DNA of 64,000 nt from Rikenellaceae bacterium (GCA_015059955.1 SUZK01000003.1:1-64000); one strand, 5' to 3'. Positions 26,621-36,035 are shown, numbered from the stretch's first letter. Notes: generated by a model from the letters alone, not told the origin. Numbers and translations are program-made.

Positions 26621-27079
26621 CTATCTAATTCTGTCGAGCGAGCGCACCAACACCTCATCCTTGAATATTGCGCGAGCGGCAAGCACATCGAGGATAAGCG
26701 ATAGCACTGGCATAATAGCTGCCCAGCCGAGCTGCTTATGCTCAATCTCGAAGCCCTCGAACATGCGGTTAGCAAGCCAGTAGTATAGAGCAATAAAGAC
26801 GATAACACCAAGCAACAGCACAGCCTCAACAGCGCACAAACGTATCTGCAACGTACGACGCTTGAAGAGGAAGATGGTAACCAATGGTACAGCTATGGCA
26901 AGCACAAGCAAGATACCCATCCACGCCGTTGAGTATGACACATGGGCGCTCGACAAGTTAAAGGCACTGAGCGTAAAGTCGACACCCTGGACGTGGAACT
27001 CTGCAATGGGGAAGATTAATGTTAGTGCCATCAGCAAGGTGACAACAACAAGATAGAGTGTTTGAATTCTTTGAATCAT
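26621..27079 (-). CDS. DUF4293 family membrane protein
   Basis: 152 residues, four membrane helices, opening MIQRIQTLYLVVVTLLMAL, the hallmark start of the Bacteroidota family DUF4293. Charged residues lie between helices two and three (FLFKRRTLQIR) and after helix four. No catalytic motif; function unknown. Last gene of the mltG-DUF4199-glycosyltransferase unit, 12 nt after the glycosyltransferase. Confidence 0.82.
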   Translation of the reverse strand: MIQRIQTLYLVVVTLLMALTLIFPIAEFHVQGVDFTLSAFNLSSAHVSYSTAWMGILLVLAIAVPLVTIFLFKRRTLQIRLCAVEAVLLLGVIVFIALYYWLANRMFEGFEIEHKQLGWAAIMPVLSLILDVLAARAIFKDEVLVRSLDRIR

Positions 27080-27091
27080 ATTACTTTGGTT

Positions 27092-28042
27092 TTATTTGTT
27101 ATCAATAGTCTCGTCAATAAGGTATTTGTTACGCTCAGGCGCACGGCGGTTAATCATCTCACCGAGGAAGCCCGCAAGGAAGAGTACCACGCCAAGTACG
27201 ATAGTCGTAAGCGAGAGGTAGAAGAGAGGCTGGTTGGTTAGCGGATAGCCATACGACAGCTTCTCGACAATAATCCACACAATAGAGATAAAGCCCACGA
27301 GGAACATAAGCGTACCTATGCCACCAAAGAGATACATTGGTGAGCGACCAAAGCGAGACATGAAGGTTACACTTATAAGGTCCAAGTAGCCCTTTATCAT
27401 GCGCTCAAGGCCGAACTTCGACTTACCATACTTACGTTCGTGGTGCTCAACAACCTTCTCGCCAATACGCTTAAAGCCGGCATTCTTCGCCAAGATGGGG
27501 ATATAGCGGTGCATCTCGCCATATACCTCGATACTCTTGACAACCTTGCGGCGATACGCTTTGAGGCCACAATTAAAGTCATGGAGCTTGATGCCCGACA
27601 TTAGGCGTGCTGTAAAGTTGAAGAACTTGCTTGGCCAGCGCTTGCCAATGGGGTCGTAGCGCTTACGCTTCCAGCCCGACACTATATCGTAGCCATCCTC
27701 CAATATCATGCGACGCATCTCGGGTATCTCGTCGGGAGAGTCCTGCAAGTCGGCATCCATAGTGAATACCACATCGCCCTCGGCCATATCGAAACCGCAA
27801 TAGAGTGCAGCCGACTTACCATAGTTGCGCATAAAGCGAATAGCACGTATAGCGGCATACTCACCCTTCAAGCGCTCGACAACCGACCACGACTCATCAT
27901 CGGAGCCATCGTCGACCATTATAATCTCATAGCTAAGGCTACTTGCATGCGCCACCCTATCAATCCACGCCACCAACTCTGGTAGCGACTCCGCCTCATT
28001 ATAGAGAGGCACAACTACGGATATATCTAAACTACTCTTCAT
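27092..28042 (-). CDS. Membrane-bound family 2 glycosyltransferase (GtrB/DPM1-like)
   Basis: Transfers a sugar from a nucleotide donor, probably to polyprenyl phosphate on the cytoplasmic face of the inner membrane. The GT-A domain (about 1-225) has ISVVVPLYNEAESL, MVDDGSDDES, the metal-binding TMDADLQDSP (about 92-101) and the acceptor region HDFNCGLKAYRR. Two C-terminal membrane helices follow (about 230-255 and 265-295). It is 316 residues from this ATG. Upstream ATGs at 28060 and 28048 would add six or two residues and lengthen the overlap with DUF4199. Sugar and product are not evident. Confidence 0.88.
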   Translation of the reverse strand: MKSSLDISVVVPLYNEAESLPELVAWIDRVAHASSLSYEIIMVDDGSDDESWSVVERLKGEYAAIRAIRFMRNYGKSAALYCGFDMAEGDVVFTMDADLQDSPDEIPEMRRMILEDGYDIVSGWKRKRYDPIGKRWPSKFFNFTARLMSGIKLHDFNCGLKAYRRKVVKSIEVYGEMHRYIPILAKNAGFKRIGEKVVEHHERKYGKSKFGLERMIKGYLDLISVTFMSRFGRSPMYLFGGIGTLMFLVGFISIVWIIVEKLSYGYPLTNQPLFYLSLTTIVLGVVLFLAGFLGEMINRRAPERNKYLIDETIDNK

Positions 28043-28631
28043 TCTCATTACGTTCAACAATTACTGGCTTACGACGAAGTGCGGCCGCGATGATAAGACC
28101 TATAAATATACCTGTGAAGACATAGGAGTATATGGCAGCAAAGATATTCTCCAACATCGAAGGCTGCGTAAAGGCACGGATATTATCGCGCAACTCAGCC
28201 AAAGGCTCCTCCATAGAGTTCATCGCTATATTATTCGCACCCATATAGGCAACAAGCTCATCGACACGCGCAATATAGCCATTTATAAACTCATCGAAGC
28301 CCATTACCGATTGGAATATGGTGGTCGTCACGCCTACCATGATAGCGACAAAAAGCGTCAGTGTGATAACAAAGCCAAATCCTTGGCCGAAGTCAAAGCC
28401 AACACTACTATCGAAATTATTTACGGAGTACTTCCTGCAAAAGCGATATAGCAGCCATACGTAGATAATCGATAAAACCACCCACTCCACAAAGTAGCAT
28501 ATAGCTGCCTTAGTCAGAGCAAAGTCGCTATAATATATCACATAGGTCTCGAACATCGTCGAGGCACTCATCAAGATACCCATGATAGCTCCACACCTTA
28601 GAGTCTCATTCAAGAAGATATTGTTCCTCAT
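28032..28631 (-). CDS. DUF4199 family membrane protein
   Basis: 199 residues with four membrane helices and a hydrophilic helical stretch between helices three and four (about 115-155). The pattern, including a final helix GIFIGLIIAAALRRK, fits DUF4199, a Bacteroidota family commonly found directly before a dolichol-phosphate-mannose-synthase-like glycosyltransferase, as here. Its stop overlaps the start of the glycosyltransferase by 11 nt, suggesting translational coupling and perhaps a joint membrane complex. Molecular function unknown. Confidence 0.82.
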   Translation of the reverse strand: MRNNIFLNETLRCGAIMGILMSASTMFETYVIYYSDFALTKAAICYFVEWVVLSIIYVWLLYRFCRKYSVNNFDSSVGFDFGQGFGFVITLTLFVAIMVGVTTTIFQSVMGFDEFINGYIARVDELVAYMGANNIAMNSMEEPLAELRDNIRAFTQPSMLENIFAAIYSYVFTGIFIGLIIAAALRRKPVIVERNENEE

Positions 28632-28640
28632 ATCTAAATT

Positions 28641-29663
28641 TTATAGATTACGTATTGCGTTATGGTATGCCTTAGCGTTACGCTGATGCTCGCCATGTGT
28701 CTTTGCAAAATTGTGACGTCCATCAAGCTCAGGGCGCGCACAGAAGTAGAGGTAGTCGTGCTGCTCGTAGTTCAACACCGCCTCGATAGCTGCCAAGTCG
28801 GGCATGCAGATAGGCGTTGGTGGCAAGCCCTTATGCTTATATGTATTGTATGGCGAGTCCACCTCAAGATGCTCGTAGAGTATACGCTTAATGGTTGGAT
28901 CACCCAAGGCATACTTCACCGTAGGGTCAGCCTGCAACAACATACCCTTGTTCAATCTGTTGATATAGACACCCGCCACGCGAGCCATCTCATCCTCGGC
29001 CTTAGTCTCTTCATGCACGATAGATGCCAACACCATGACATCGTACCAGCTCTTCAAGGGTGTATTCTGCGCAAGGTTTTCAAGGCGCCCAGCACGCTCC
29101 TTGTCTGCCCAGAACTTATCGGACTCGGAACGTAGATAGTCGACAAGCTCACGTGCCGTAATCTTGCGACTGACCTCATAGGTATTAGGCAAGAAGAGTG
29201 CGAACATTGCCTTAGATGAGTCGAAGCCACACTCCTTGGCATAGGTATCGTCAGTGAGCAAATTAAGCATCTCCTGCTCTTCAATAGGTAGCGACTTAGC
29301 AATCTTAGCCGCCAACGCCTCGGGCGTACGAGCATTGTTTATAACGAGTTTAACATTATCGTTGACGCCTATCTTCAACATTCGAGCCACCTCAATTACG
29401 GTCATACCAGCATTAATTTCATACTTGCCAGGCTTGATGCTCTTCTCGAGGTTGATACGCTTAGCATAGTAGTCAAATGCCATGTGATTATCCATACCAC
29501 TCTTAACCTTCTCGACCATCTCGGCATAGCTCTCACCCTCGCATAGCTCCACAACATAGCTCTTATCAACCGCCGAGCCATAGAACATACGATATACAAC
29601 GACAGCCATAACTGCCAGTATCAGAGCGACAAGTGCCATTACGACTATAATTTTTTTACGCAT
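28641..29663 (-). CDS. mltG: Endolytic murein transglycosylase MltG
   Basis: Cleaves nascent glycan strands within peptidoglycan and sets their length. 340 residues: one N-terminal membrane anchor (about 3-25), a LysM-like region, then the YceG domain with EVSRKITARELVDYL, the catalytic glutamate in LASIVHEETKAEDEMARVAGVYINRL (about 212-237), QADPTVKYALG and the C-terminal SPYNTYKHKGLPPTPICMP motif. The start at 29663 fits a -7 box TATCTTTG at 29681-29688 on the minus strand. The longer frame to 29768 would run through the promoter and the SRP RNA gene. Confidence 0.93.
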   Translation of the reverse strand: MRKKIIVVMALVALILAVMAVVVYRMFYGSAVDKSYVVELCEGESYAEMVEKVKSGMDNHMAFDYYAKRINLEKSIKPGKYEINAGMTVIEVARMLKIGVNDNVKLVINNARTPEALAAKIAKSLPIEEQEMLNLLTDDTYAKECGFDSSKAMFALFLPNTYEVSRKITARELVDYLRSESDKFWADKERAGRLENLAQNTPLKSWYDVMVLASIVHEETKAEDEMARVAGVYINRLNKGMLLQADPTVKYALGDPTIKRILYEHLEVDSPYNTYKHKGLPPTPICMPDLAAIEAVLNYEQHDYLYFCARPELDGRHNFAKTHGEHQRNAKAYHNAIRNL

Positions 29664-29676
29664 TTCTCTATTTTTT

Positions 29677-29707
29677 TTTGCAAAGATACTTTTTTTTAGT
29701 ACTTTTG
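29677..29707. promoter_or_regulatory. Divergent promoters of mltG and the SRP RNA gene
   Basis: Plus strand: TTTG (29677-29680), 19 nt, TACTTTTG (29700-29707) directs the SRP RNA. Minus strand: TATCTTTG at 29681-29688 directs mltG. The mltG -7 box lies directly against the SRP -33 box, so the two promoters overlap. Confidence 0.7.
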
Positions 29708-29712
29708 TGCCC

Positions 29713-29808
29713 GGGTAAGTCTTATACGACCAGCTCCTACAGAATCCCCCAGGCGAGGAATCGAGCAAGGGTATGTGGTTGTAGCGGTGCGATATAAGTA
29801 GCTTACCC
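29713..29808 (+). ncRNA. ffs: Signal recognition particle RNA (small bacterial type)
   Basis: About 96 nt closed by GGGTAAG (29713-29719) with CTTACCC (29802-29808) and followed by a run of eight T as terminator. The apical domain reads CCCCAGGC-GA-GGAA-TC-GAGCAAGGG: the GGAA tetraloop, the AGCA side of the symmetric loop and the flanking CAGG, which are the Ffh-binding signature. With Ffh it delivers membrane proteins to the translocon. It has its own promoter. It is convergent with the membrane-protein gene at 29828. Confidence 0.88.
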
Positions 29809-29827
29809 TCTTTTTTTTATAGCTACC

Positions 29828-30475
29828 CTATCTAAATATACTCTCGTACACCGACTCTAACGTCATTGACGACAGATAGTACGACACAATCATCACCACA
29901 AGGAAGCCAGCAAATACAAGCAGACCACCACGCTGCGACGACTTACGGAACGCCAAATAGCTCCAGTACAAATACCACAGCATAACAATACCAACGATTA
30001 CGGTCATCAACAACGAGTAGATGGGTTGTACATCGTAACTCGTCGCAAGGTCGAAGTTACGAAGGCCCGCCATGAATATCGTGTAGGCTATCTTATCGCC
30101 AATAAGAGCGGGTAGCATAAGTAGTGTCACAGGCCAGTGAGCAAAGAGCATACGGCCAAAGAGCTCAACAACTCGCGTATTTCTATTGAGCAACGTAGCG
30201 TAGGCAAATGGTAGTACACACGACACAACCCAGACTATCGCATTGACTACCACATGCCACGTCAACGACACATAACCCGTAGTCACAAAACCAAATGACG
30301 AGGTAGGGGCAATCTTGAAGTACCACCCTACGATTGATGCGATGATAAGCCACGCTATACCCCACAAAAGAGCGACATCCGATGGGTTTGTTGCGGGGCG
30401 ATCTATCATCGTCAGGATGGTCGACGAACGAGTCTCACCATCACGCTTCATCTTATTCTTTCGTTTCGTAGCCAT
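29828..30475 (-). CDS. Multi-pass membrane protein (possibly Yip1-like)
   Basis: 215 residues with a basic N-terminus (ATKRKNKMKRDGE) and five to six membrane helices (about 35-55, 65-90, 105-125, 145-165, 180-200). The arrangement of Pro- and Gly-containing helices and the phrase NPSDVALLWGIAWLI recall Yip1-type proteins, but the match is weak. It is last in a unit with the TPR protein and the barrel protein (10 nt from the latter). Function unknown. Confidence 0.6.
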   Translation of the reverse strand: MATKRKNKMKRDGETRSSTILTMIDRPATNPSDVALLWGIAWLIIASIVGWYFKIAPTSSFGFVTTGYVSLTWHVVVNAIVWVVSCVLPFAYATLLNRNTRVVELFGRMLFAHWPVTLLMLPALIGDKIAYTIFMAGLRNFDLATSYDVQPIYSLLMTVIVGIVMLWYLYWSYLAFRKSSQRGGLLVFAGFLVVMIVSYYLSSMTLESVYESIFR

Positions 30476-30485
30476 AGTTCACAAC

Positions 30486-32138
30486 TTAAAATTCCAACTT
30501 GACACCCGCCTTGAAGCCGATACCACTGCGATAGTAGTAGGCAAAATCGTATATCTTGCTATTTAGAAGGTTTACGCCCTCGACATAGATATCCAACATA
30601 TTCGACACAGTGAAGCCCACCTTAACACCGAGGTCGATATCACCGTTGTCAACAAAGGCGATGGGGGCAACGTCATCACCAACTGCCATACCCGACCAGC
30701 GACGCTTGCCAATAAAGTCGGATGTTACGCTGAACTGCCATCTACGCAATGTATACTCCGCAAAGACATTTGCCTCGTAGGTAGGGGCATTGGCAACATA
30801 CTGCGACTTGTGGGTGTCGATATAGCCAAAGATGCCTCCACCAATACGCAAACCACCGATGGGCAGATACTCCAACTCAACGCCATAGATAACACGATTA
30901 TCGGCATCATTAACAGCGCCAAAAGCGCCATTATGCGTCACATAGAACTTCAAGTAGTCGCGTATGAAGCTCATACCAATATATGCTCGATAGGCGAAGC
31001 GTGTCTGCACATTGCCAGAAAAGCCGACGGTTATGTTGTAGCTGAGGTCGTTTGCCATAGAGCCAAACTGCGTTGCCATAGACGCAAAGTCGAGATATGG
31101 GTTACGCTTATAGAGCGACGATATACCATTCTGCCCTACTCGTGTATCGGCTTCGATATATGGAGTGAATGCATCGAGTTTAAGGTCGAAGAGTACCTTA
31201 GCATGAGGCAAGATAAAGTGCGATGCCTTACTGCGTCCCATAACCTTATCGAACATATAACCGACACCAGCCTCAAGTTTAATGATGTTGAAGTTACGTG
31301 CATAGTCGACAGCGACACCAAAGCGCGTATCGCGATAGACATCTCCGCCTAACCACATATCGTATGTCGCCGTAAGCTCTACCCTATTCTTCTTGTTGAA
31401 CAGACGCGCCAACTTAGCAGAGGCACCAACACTCGCCTCGCCATAGTTCTCAAAGGCGGGAACATTATGCGCCCAGTAGCTGCCATGTGCCTCAACCGAA
31501 AAGTTAAGGTTTCTAAGGTCGGCAAAGTTATCGCCAAAACGCACGGCTATATTTGCATCGTGGAAGTTAAGCGACGCAGGGTCGACGGTAGCGTAGCGAT
31601 TAAAGAGGCTATGATTATAAGTGATATATCCCTCCAGCAGACGATTATCAATAAAGAGACCGCCATTGACATCGACACCATTACGCATCGAGAGGCTGTT
31701 AGCCATCGAGCGCTTCACGCCATCGGCACTGTATCGTGCGGCATAATCGCCACTATGTGTAACGCCAACGCCTAAGTAGCCCATGCGAACGCCATGAATA
31801 GCGTAGCGAAGCATTGCATCCGAGGCTAACGGATAGCCAGCTGCGGCCTGCAAATAGAAGTTCTTGGGGCTGCTAAAATCCCAATATGTAGCCTTGGCAG
31901 GCTTGAAGTCGTGCGCGTCGAGCGTAGTGCTCCATGTATCGGGCTTTACGTCATACTCGATATCAAGCTCAAAATGGGGAGTATCGTTAACTACCGTGGG
32001 CGCAATGAGTTTCTTCGACTCCGATAGCTCGGGCGAATAGGCCTTGCTCACCTCGACGTGATGCTGCGCCTGAGCCTCGACAGCAAAGCCCATAGCTACA
32101 ATCAATGTTAGTGCGGTAAATATATTTCTGCGTTTCAT
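30486..32138 (-). CDS. Outer-membrane beta-barrel protein
   Basis: 550 residues with a signal peptide (MKRRNIFTALTLIVAMGFAVEAQA). A short periplasmic N-terminal region follows, then a long series of alternating amphipathic strands (about 95-550) ending KAGVKLEF, the aromatic-terminated last strand of outer-membrane barrels. There is no plug domain, so it is not a TonB-dependent receptor, although related sequences are often annotated so. It is 6 nt after a large periplasmic TPR protein in the same unit, and the two may form an assembly or transport complex. Specific role unknown. Confidence 0.72.
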   Translation of the reverse strand: MKRRNIFTALTLIVAMGFAVEAQAQHHVEVSKAYSPELSESKKLIAPTVVNDTPHFELDIEYDVKPDTWSTTLDAHDFKPAKATYWDFSSPKNFYLQAAAGYPLASDAMLRYAIHGVRMGYLGVGVTHSGDYAARYSADGVKRSMANSLSMRNGVDVNGGLFIDNRLLEGYITYNHSLFNRYATVDPASLNFHDANIAVRFGDNFADLRNLNFSVEAHGSYWAHNVPAFENYGEASVGASAKLARLFNKKNRVELTATYDMWLGGDVYRDTRFGVAVDYARNFNIIKLEAGVGYMFDKVMGRSKASHFILPHAKVLFDLKLDAFTPYIEADTRVGQNGISSLYKRNPYLDFASMATQFGSMANDLSYNITVGFSGNVQTRFAYRAYIGMSFIRDYLKFYVTHNGAFGAVNDADNRVIYGVELEYLPIGGLRIGGGIFGYIDTHKSQYVANAPTYEANVFAEYTLRRWQFSVTSDFIGKRRWSGMAVGDDVAPIAFVDNGDIDLGVKVGFTVSNMLDIYVEGVNLLNSKIYDFAYYYRSGIGFKAGVKLEF

Positions 32139-32144
32139 ATTCGA

Positions 32145-35129
32145 TTATTTAAGAGAGTTTATGCGCTCCTGAGCCTCCTCGACAATACCATCATCCTTGA
32201 TTGTATAGCCATCGACAATACTCTGGTATGTGGCACGTGCCTGGAAGTTGTTATTCTGCTTCACGAAGATATCACCGAGAGTCAAGAAGCATTTAGCCTG
32301 CCAGTATACCGAGCCACACTTACCCATATCGTATACCATCTGCTCGGCAGCAGCATAATCGCCAATAGCATACTTATTCTCGACAAGGTGGTAATAGGCA
32401 ACAGCGCCCTCAACCGTTGTGCGATCCTCCGCAAGGACAGCATATATGCGCATTGCCTCATCTGTCATCTCCTCATCCATAAAAATATTTGCCTGAGTGA
32501 CCATCGCACGACGGCGTGCCAGAGCCGAAGCATCGCCCATCGTAGACATATCGTCGGCCATACGCTTGATAGCCTCCGTATCGTTAAGCAGTATTGTAGA
32601 CTCAACATAGCCCTCCGAAGCTCGCGAACGCTTACCCTTGTCGGTTGTCACATCGTAGAGACGACGATATGCCGCTGCAGACTTCTCATAGAGTTGATTA
32701 TCGAAAGCCATTGGTGCAAATACGGTCAAAGCACGCTCGGCATATATTGTGTTGCCATGCGACAGCAACTCGTCAAGGGTCACTAACGCCGCCTCATTAT
32801 CGCCTGCCTCGATGTGGCAGTCACTCAGATAGTAGAGCGCCTCGCTTCGGTTGTAGCCATTGGTAAAGGCATCGAGGTAGTTCTTAAGCTTTGAGGTTGC
32901 AACAACCTTGTTACCCTCGAAGTAGGCATTCTTGGCAGCAGCAAAGGTGAGTGAGTCACGCGCTGCGGCACTCATATCTGTCTGCACGCCGTAGCGCTCT
33001 GCATAGGCAAAATACTCATCAATCTTATCCTCCGACACGCAAATCTCGCGTATCGCACGCATGGCTTCGAGAGCCATTGACGACTGTGGGTCATACTCGA
33101 CGACACGCTCATAGCATTGACGAGCATCATCCTTGCGACCTATGTTATAGTAGGCCAAGCCGAGGTTCGACAGAGCCTCAACATAGTATGGCGACAGAGT
33201 ATCAGCATCGACAAATGCCTGCAACGTAGATGCGCCATCCTCATATTGTTTATTTCCCATGTAGGTACGACCAAGTTCATACCATGCATCGTCGACATAT
33301 TCGCCTTCGCCACCCATAACAATACCCTTAAGGCGCTCGATTTTATCATCTCTCTTTGACTCAATGCCATCGATGATAGCCAACTGGTAGTTGGCATAGT
33401 GGCGTTCTGGGCAGTCGCTCGCCACAGATATACTATACGCCTTGCGTGCCGATGCAAACTGACGCATCGAGTAGCGGGTATCGCCAAGACGGTTGTGGGC
33501 ATCATACATGTAGCTATCACGATAAGCATAGTCACGCACGAAGGTCTCGAAATGTTTCTGCGCGCCAGTCATATCGTCGAGTGCGAAGTTAGCATATCCA
33601 GCACCATAGTGGGCCATAAGATACTCTGGCTCGGTCTTGGGCGCTCGACGTATGTAGTCGCCATACTTCTGCTTTGCAAGCTCCATATCGCCATTAGCAT
33701 AGGCCACCTCACCCTGCCAGTAGAGTGTTAACGCCGTATACTTTGGACTTATGTTGAGCATCTCAGACTCTTTGAGGAGCGTATCTGCCATCTGCCAATC
33801 ACCAAGCTCGATAGCCTCGACAGCACGTAATACGGTCACATGCTGCAACGCCTTCTTAATCTCGCCGTCGGGATTTGGATACTCCTTGATTGCCGCGTAT
33901 GCCGTATCATAGTCACGTGAGTTGTAGTACGCTGCGATGAGCAGAGTCTTCACATCCGACACATGAGGAGAGTTGGGATAGCGCTCCAAATAGCTCTGCA
34001 AGACGCTCACCGCCTCGTTGAACGTACCGCCGCCAAGCTCAAACTTTAGACGGCCATAGTTTAGCAACGAGTACTCGGCAATTTCCTCATTAAAGCCCTC
34101 GACAGCCGCCATAGCAAAGGCATCGGCAGCGTGCGCCTTGTCGCCATCCTTGAGGTAGCAATCGCCGAGGTGGTACGAGGCATTCTGTGTAAGCTCATCA
34201 CGCTTACCACAGGCAGCCTTGAGTGGCTCGATAGCCTGCTTGTACATCGAGAGGCGATACAACGAGTAGCCGAGGATATAGTTCTCCTGGCGCCCCATAA
34301 GCTCTTTGGGATACTCCGATATGTAGCGCACAGCCTGCGCATAGTCATTCTCCTTGTAGAATGACTCAGCCATAATTCTCACAAGGTCGGCGCGAACACC
34401 TCCCGAGGCAGACTCAAGAAGTGCATCGCCACTCTCTGCGACATAGCTGTAATTGCCATTACGATACTCTATTTGCATCAGATAGTATGGCACGAGCTTG
34501 CCGTAGTCGTCATTATCGGCCAACTTCTTGAAGCCATCAGCCGCCACGTCGTACTCCTTGTTGATGTATGCGATGTACGACATAAAGTATAGCGCATGGG
34601 GATAATACGAACTTTGGCTCTTGATACGTGAGAAATAGGGATACGACTCGTTATATCTGCCATCGGCAAACTTGATGTAACCCATACGGATATCGTAGCG
34701 CTCCTTTTGATAGGCATCGAGATATTTGTACTCGACGGTATTGAACACCGTCTCGGCACGCGACAGATCACCCTCGTCACAGTAGTAGGAGCCGAGTAGG
34801 AAGCGTACACTGTTATTGTATCTACTCTGAGGGTATGTCTCCACGTAGCGCGACATCATAGCGTCGATGTCGGAAGCGCCAAGCTCCATATCGCAATATA
34901 TGCGGTGGAAGTCTACCCACTCCATGTCGTAGCGATCCTCCAAAACATCGAGTTTCGATGCCATGCGGTCGAGCAGATAGCGAGCATCACTCCAACGGTG
35001 GCGCTGCATAAGGTTCTCGATGGTGCTCTTCTGCTGGCGGTAACCAGGGTGTGATGCCTCGGCCGATATTGGGCAGAGCGCCATGAGCGATAACGTAAAT
35101 AAAAGTGCTATTTTCTTTTGCATAGTCAT
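32145..35129 (-). CDS. Large secreted tetratricopeptide-repeat protein
   Basis: 994 residues: a signal peptide (about 1-25, ending ISAEA), then TPR-like helical hairpins along nearly the whole length. Examples are ALSNLGLAYYNIGRKDDARQCYERVVEYDP and WYELGRTYMGNKQYEDGASTLQAFVDAD. It is exported to the periplasm and acts most likely as a scaffold; the co-transcribed barrel protein is the obvious partner. A -7 box TATCTTTG lies at 35146-35153 on the minus strand; the in-frame ATG at 35123 gives a protein two residues shorter. This TPR/barrel pair is widespread in Bacteroidota, but I know of no assigned function. Confidence 0.82.
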   Translation of the reverse strand: MTMQKKIALLFTLSLMALCPISAEASHPGYRQQKSTIENLMQRHRWSDARYLLDRMASKLDVLEDRYDMEWVDFHRIYCDMELGASDIDAMMSRYVETYPQSRYNNSVRFLLGSYYCDEGDLSRAETVFNTVEYKYLDAYQKERYDIRMGYIKFADGRYNESYPYFSRIKSQSSYYPHALYFMSYIAYINKEYDVAADGFKKLADNDDYGKLVPYYLMQIEYRNGNYSYVAESGDALLESASGGVRADLVRIMAESFYKENDYAQAVRYISEYPKELMGRQENYILGYSLYRLSMYKQAIEPLKAACGKRDELTQNASYHLGDCYLKDGDKAHAADAFAMAAVEGFNEEIAEYSLLNYGRLKFELGGGTFNEAVSVLQSYLERYPNSPHVSDVKTLLIAAYYNSRDYDTAYAAIKEYPNPDGEIKKALQHVTVLRAVEAIELGDWQMADTLLKESEMLNISPKYTALTLYWQGEVAYANGDMELAKQKYGDYIRRAPKTEPEYLMAHYGAGYANFALDDMTGAQKHFETFVRDYAYRDSYMYDAHNRLGDTRYSMRQFASARKAYSISVASDCPERHYANYQLAIIDGIESKRDDKIERLKGIVMGGEGEYVDDAWYELGRTYMGNKQYEDGASTLQAFVDADTLSPYYVEALSNLGLAYYNIGRKDDARQCYERVVEYDPQSSMALEAMRAIREICVSEDKIDEYFAYAERYGVQTDMSAAARDSLTFAAAKNAYFEGNKVVATSKLKNYLDAFTNGYNRSEALYYLSDCHIEAGDNEAALVTLDELLSHGNTIYAERALTVFAPMAFDNQLYEKSAAAYRRLYDVTTDKGKRSRASEGYVESTILLNDTEAIKRMADDMSTMGDASALARRRAMVTQANIFMDEEMTDEAMRIYAVLAEDRTTVEGAVAYYHLVENKYAIGDYAAAEQMVYDMGKCGSVYWQAKCFLTLGDIFVKQNNNFQARATYQSIVDGYTIKDDGIVEEAQERINSLK

Positions 35130-35225
35130 ATCTATATATAATGCGCAAAGATAGTCATTTTTCTTTTAATCTCCTACACCTCGGAACGATTATTGACACA
35201 ACAGGCGAGATAAAACAACATTTTT

Positions 35226-35633
35226 ATGAATATGACACAGAAAATCACTCTTCAGATGAATGGCGAGCATCGCTTCGCACTTACCGACAATCGCAATATC
35301 GGTGACCTCAACCCCAAGGAGTTGCTTCTATACGCCACTGCCGACTGCGCAGGACGCACAATATTTGGACTACTCAAAGAGCATGTATCGAGCGTAAGCC
35401 TGCTTGAAATATCCGTCGAGGGCACGCTAACAACGCCTACGGTGGTTGCCGAGAGCAAGTACTCGCACTTCAACATTATCTATCGTGCGGAGTGTCTTAC
35501 TAACAAAGACCAGATTGTCGTTAGCCGCGCCATCAACCTTGCCCACGACAAGTATTGCGGCATGGTGCAGATGCTACGCCGCATAGCCCCACTGTCGCAC
35601 GAGACATCTATCGTTACCGTCGGCAATAGCTAA
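35226..35633 (+). CDS. OsmC family protein
   Basis: 135-residue cytoplasmic protein of the OsmC/Ohr fold. The two characteristic cysteines are present in ATADCAGRT (Cys41) and DKYCGM (about Cys110), in the LNPKELLLYATADCAG helix and the late helix. Such proteins reduce organic hydroperoxides or bind lipids; the YhfA-like branch has the same cysteine spacing. It stands alone and divergent from the TPR operon; an ATG two codons later is equally possible. Confidence 0.85.
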   Translation: MNMTQKITLQMNGEHRFALTDNRNIGDLNPKELLLYATADCAGRTIFGLLKEHVSSVSLLEISVEGTLTTPTVVAESKYSHFNIIYRAECLTNKDQIVVSRAINLAHDKYCGMVQMLRRIAPLSHETSIVTVGNS

Positions 35634-35652
35634 ATAGTAGTGGTGCGGTATT

Positions 35653-35763
35653 TTTTTAATTTTCTGGTGCTATGCACCTCCATCATGGCAATGAAAACTA
35701 TTTTAAGTAAACTTAATCAGTTCTCATAGCCATGATACTACCAAAGTAGTAGAAAATTAAAAA
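35653..35763. repeat. Cloverleaf-like inverted-repeat element
   Basis: A perfect 13-bp outer inverted repeat, TTTTTAATTTTCT (35653-35665) and AGAAAATTAAAAA (35751-35763). Inside are three sub-hairpins: GGTGC-TAT-GCACC (35666-35678); ATCATGGC...GCCATGAT (35682-35689 with 35729-35736), topped by TTAAGT-AA-ACTTAA; and ACTAC-CAAA-GTAGT (35737-35750). It lies after the OsmC gene in a 505-bp gap. No coding potential; it is either a mobile-element-like repeat or a structured RNA. Confidence 0.7.
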
Positions 35764-35798
35764 CTATAACTATTAGATATTCAATATATTATAAAATT

Positions 35799-35843
35799 AT
35801 ATTTACATTCCACCCCAAACCCCTGCCTTTGACAAAGGAGGGG
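35799..35843 (+). repeat. Dispersed hairpin repeat ATATTTACATTCCACC, copy 1
   Basis: ATATTTACATTCCACC followed by a CCTTTGACAAAGG hairpin flanked by G-rich sequence. An inverted copy is at 45544-45585. No gene here. Confidence 0.6.
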
Positions 35844-36003
35844 CTTGTGGCAAGGCTATGCCTTGCACACCTAAAGGTGTCTACTTAAATTGCAAAATCA
35901 AAGAACGCTTGCAACTAAGGTTCGTTCAACACTTAAATCACTAAGGTTCGAAATTTATCGAATCATCGGCAATAGTTAATCAGCGACCATTCGCGCCATC
36001 ATA

Positions 36004-36035
36004 TAGCCTCGCAAGGTTGACCACCTGCGGGGCTA
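36004..36035 (+). other. Hairpin upstream of the first kinase gene
   Basis: TAGCC-T-CGCAAGGT-TGACC-ACCTGCGG-GGCTA: a stable, nearly uninterrupted stem between the OsmC gene and the kinase promoter. It could terminate upstream transcription or bind a regulator. The rest of the gap (35844-36003) shows only short repeats of ACTAAGGTTCG. Confidence 0.5.

Noticed and set aside
29664..29768. N-terminal extension of MltG
   Set aside because: It is the antisense of the SRP RNA gene and its promoter; the membrane anchor begins at 29663.
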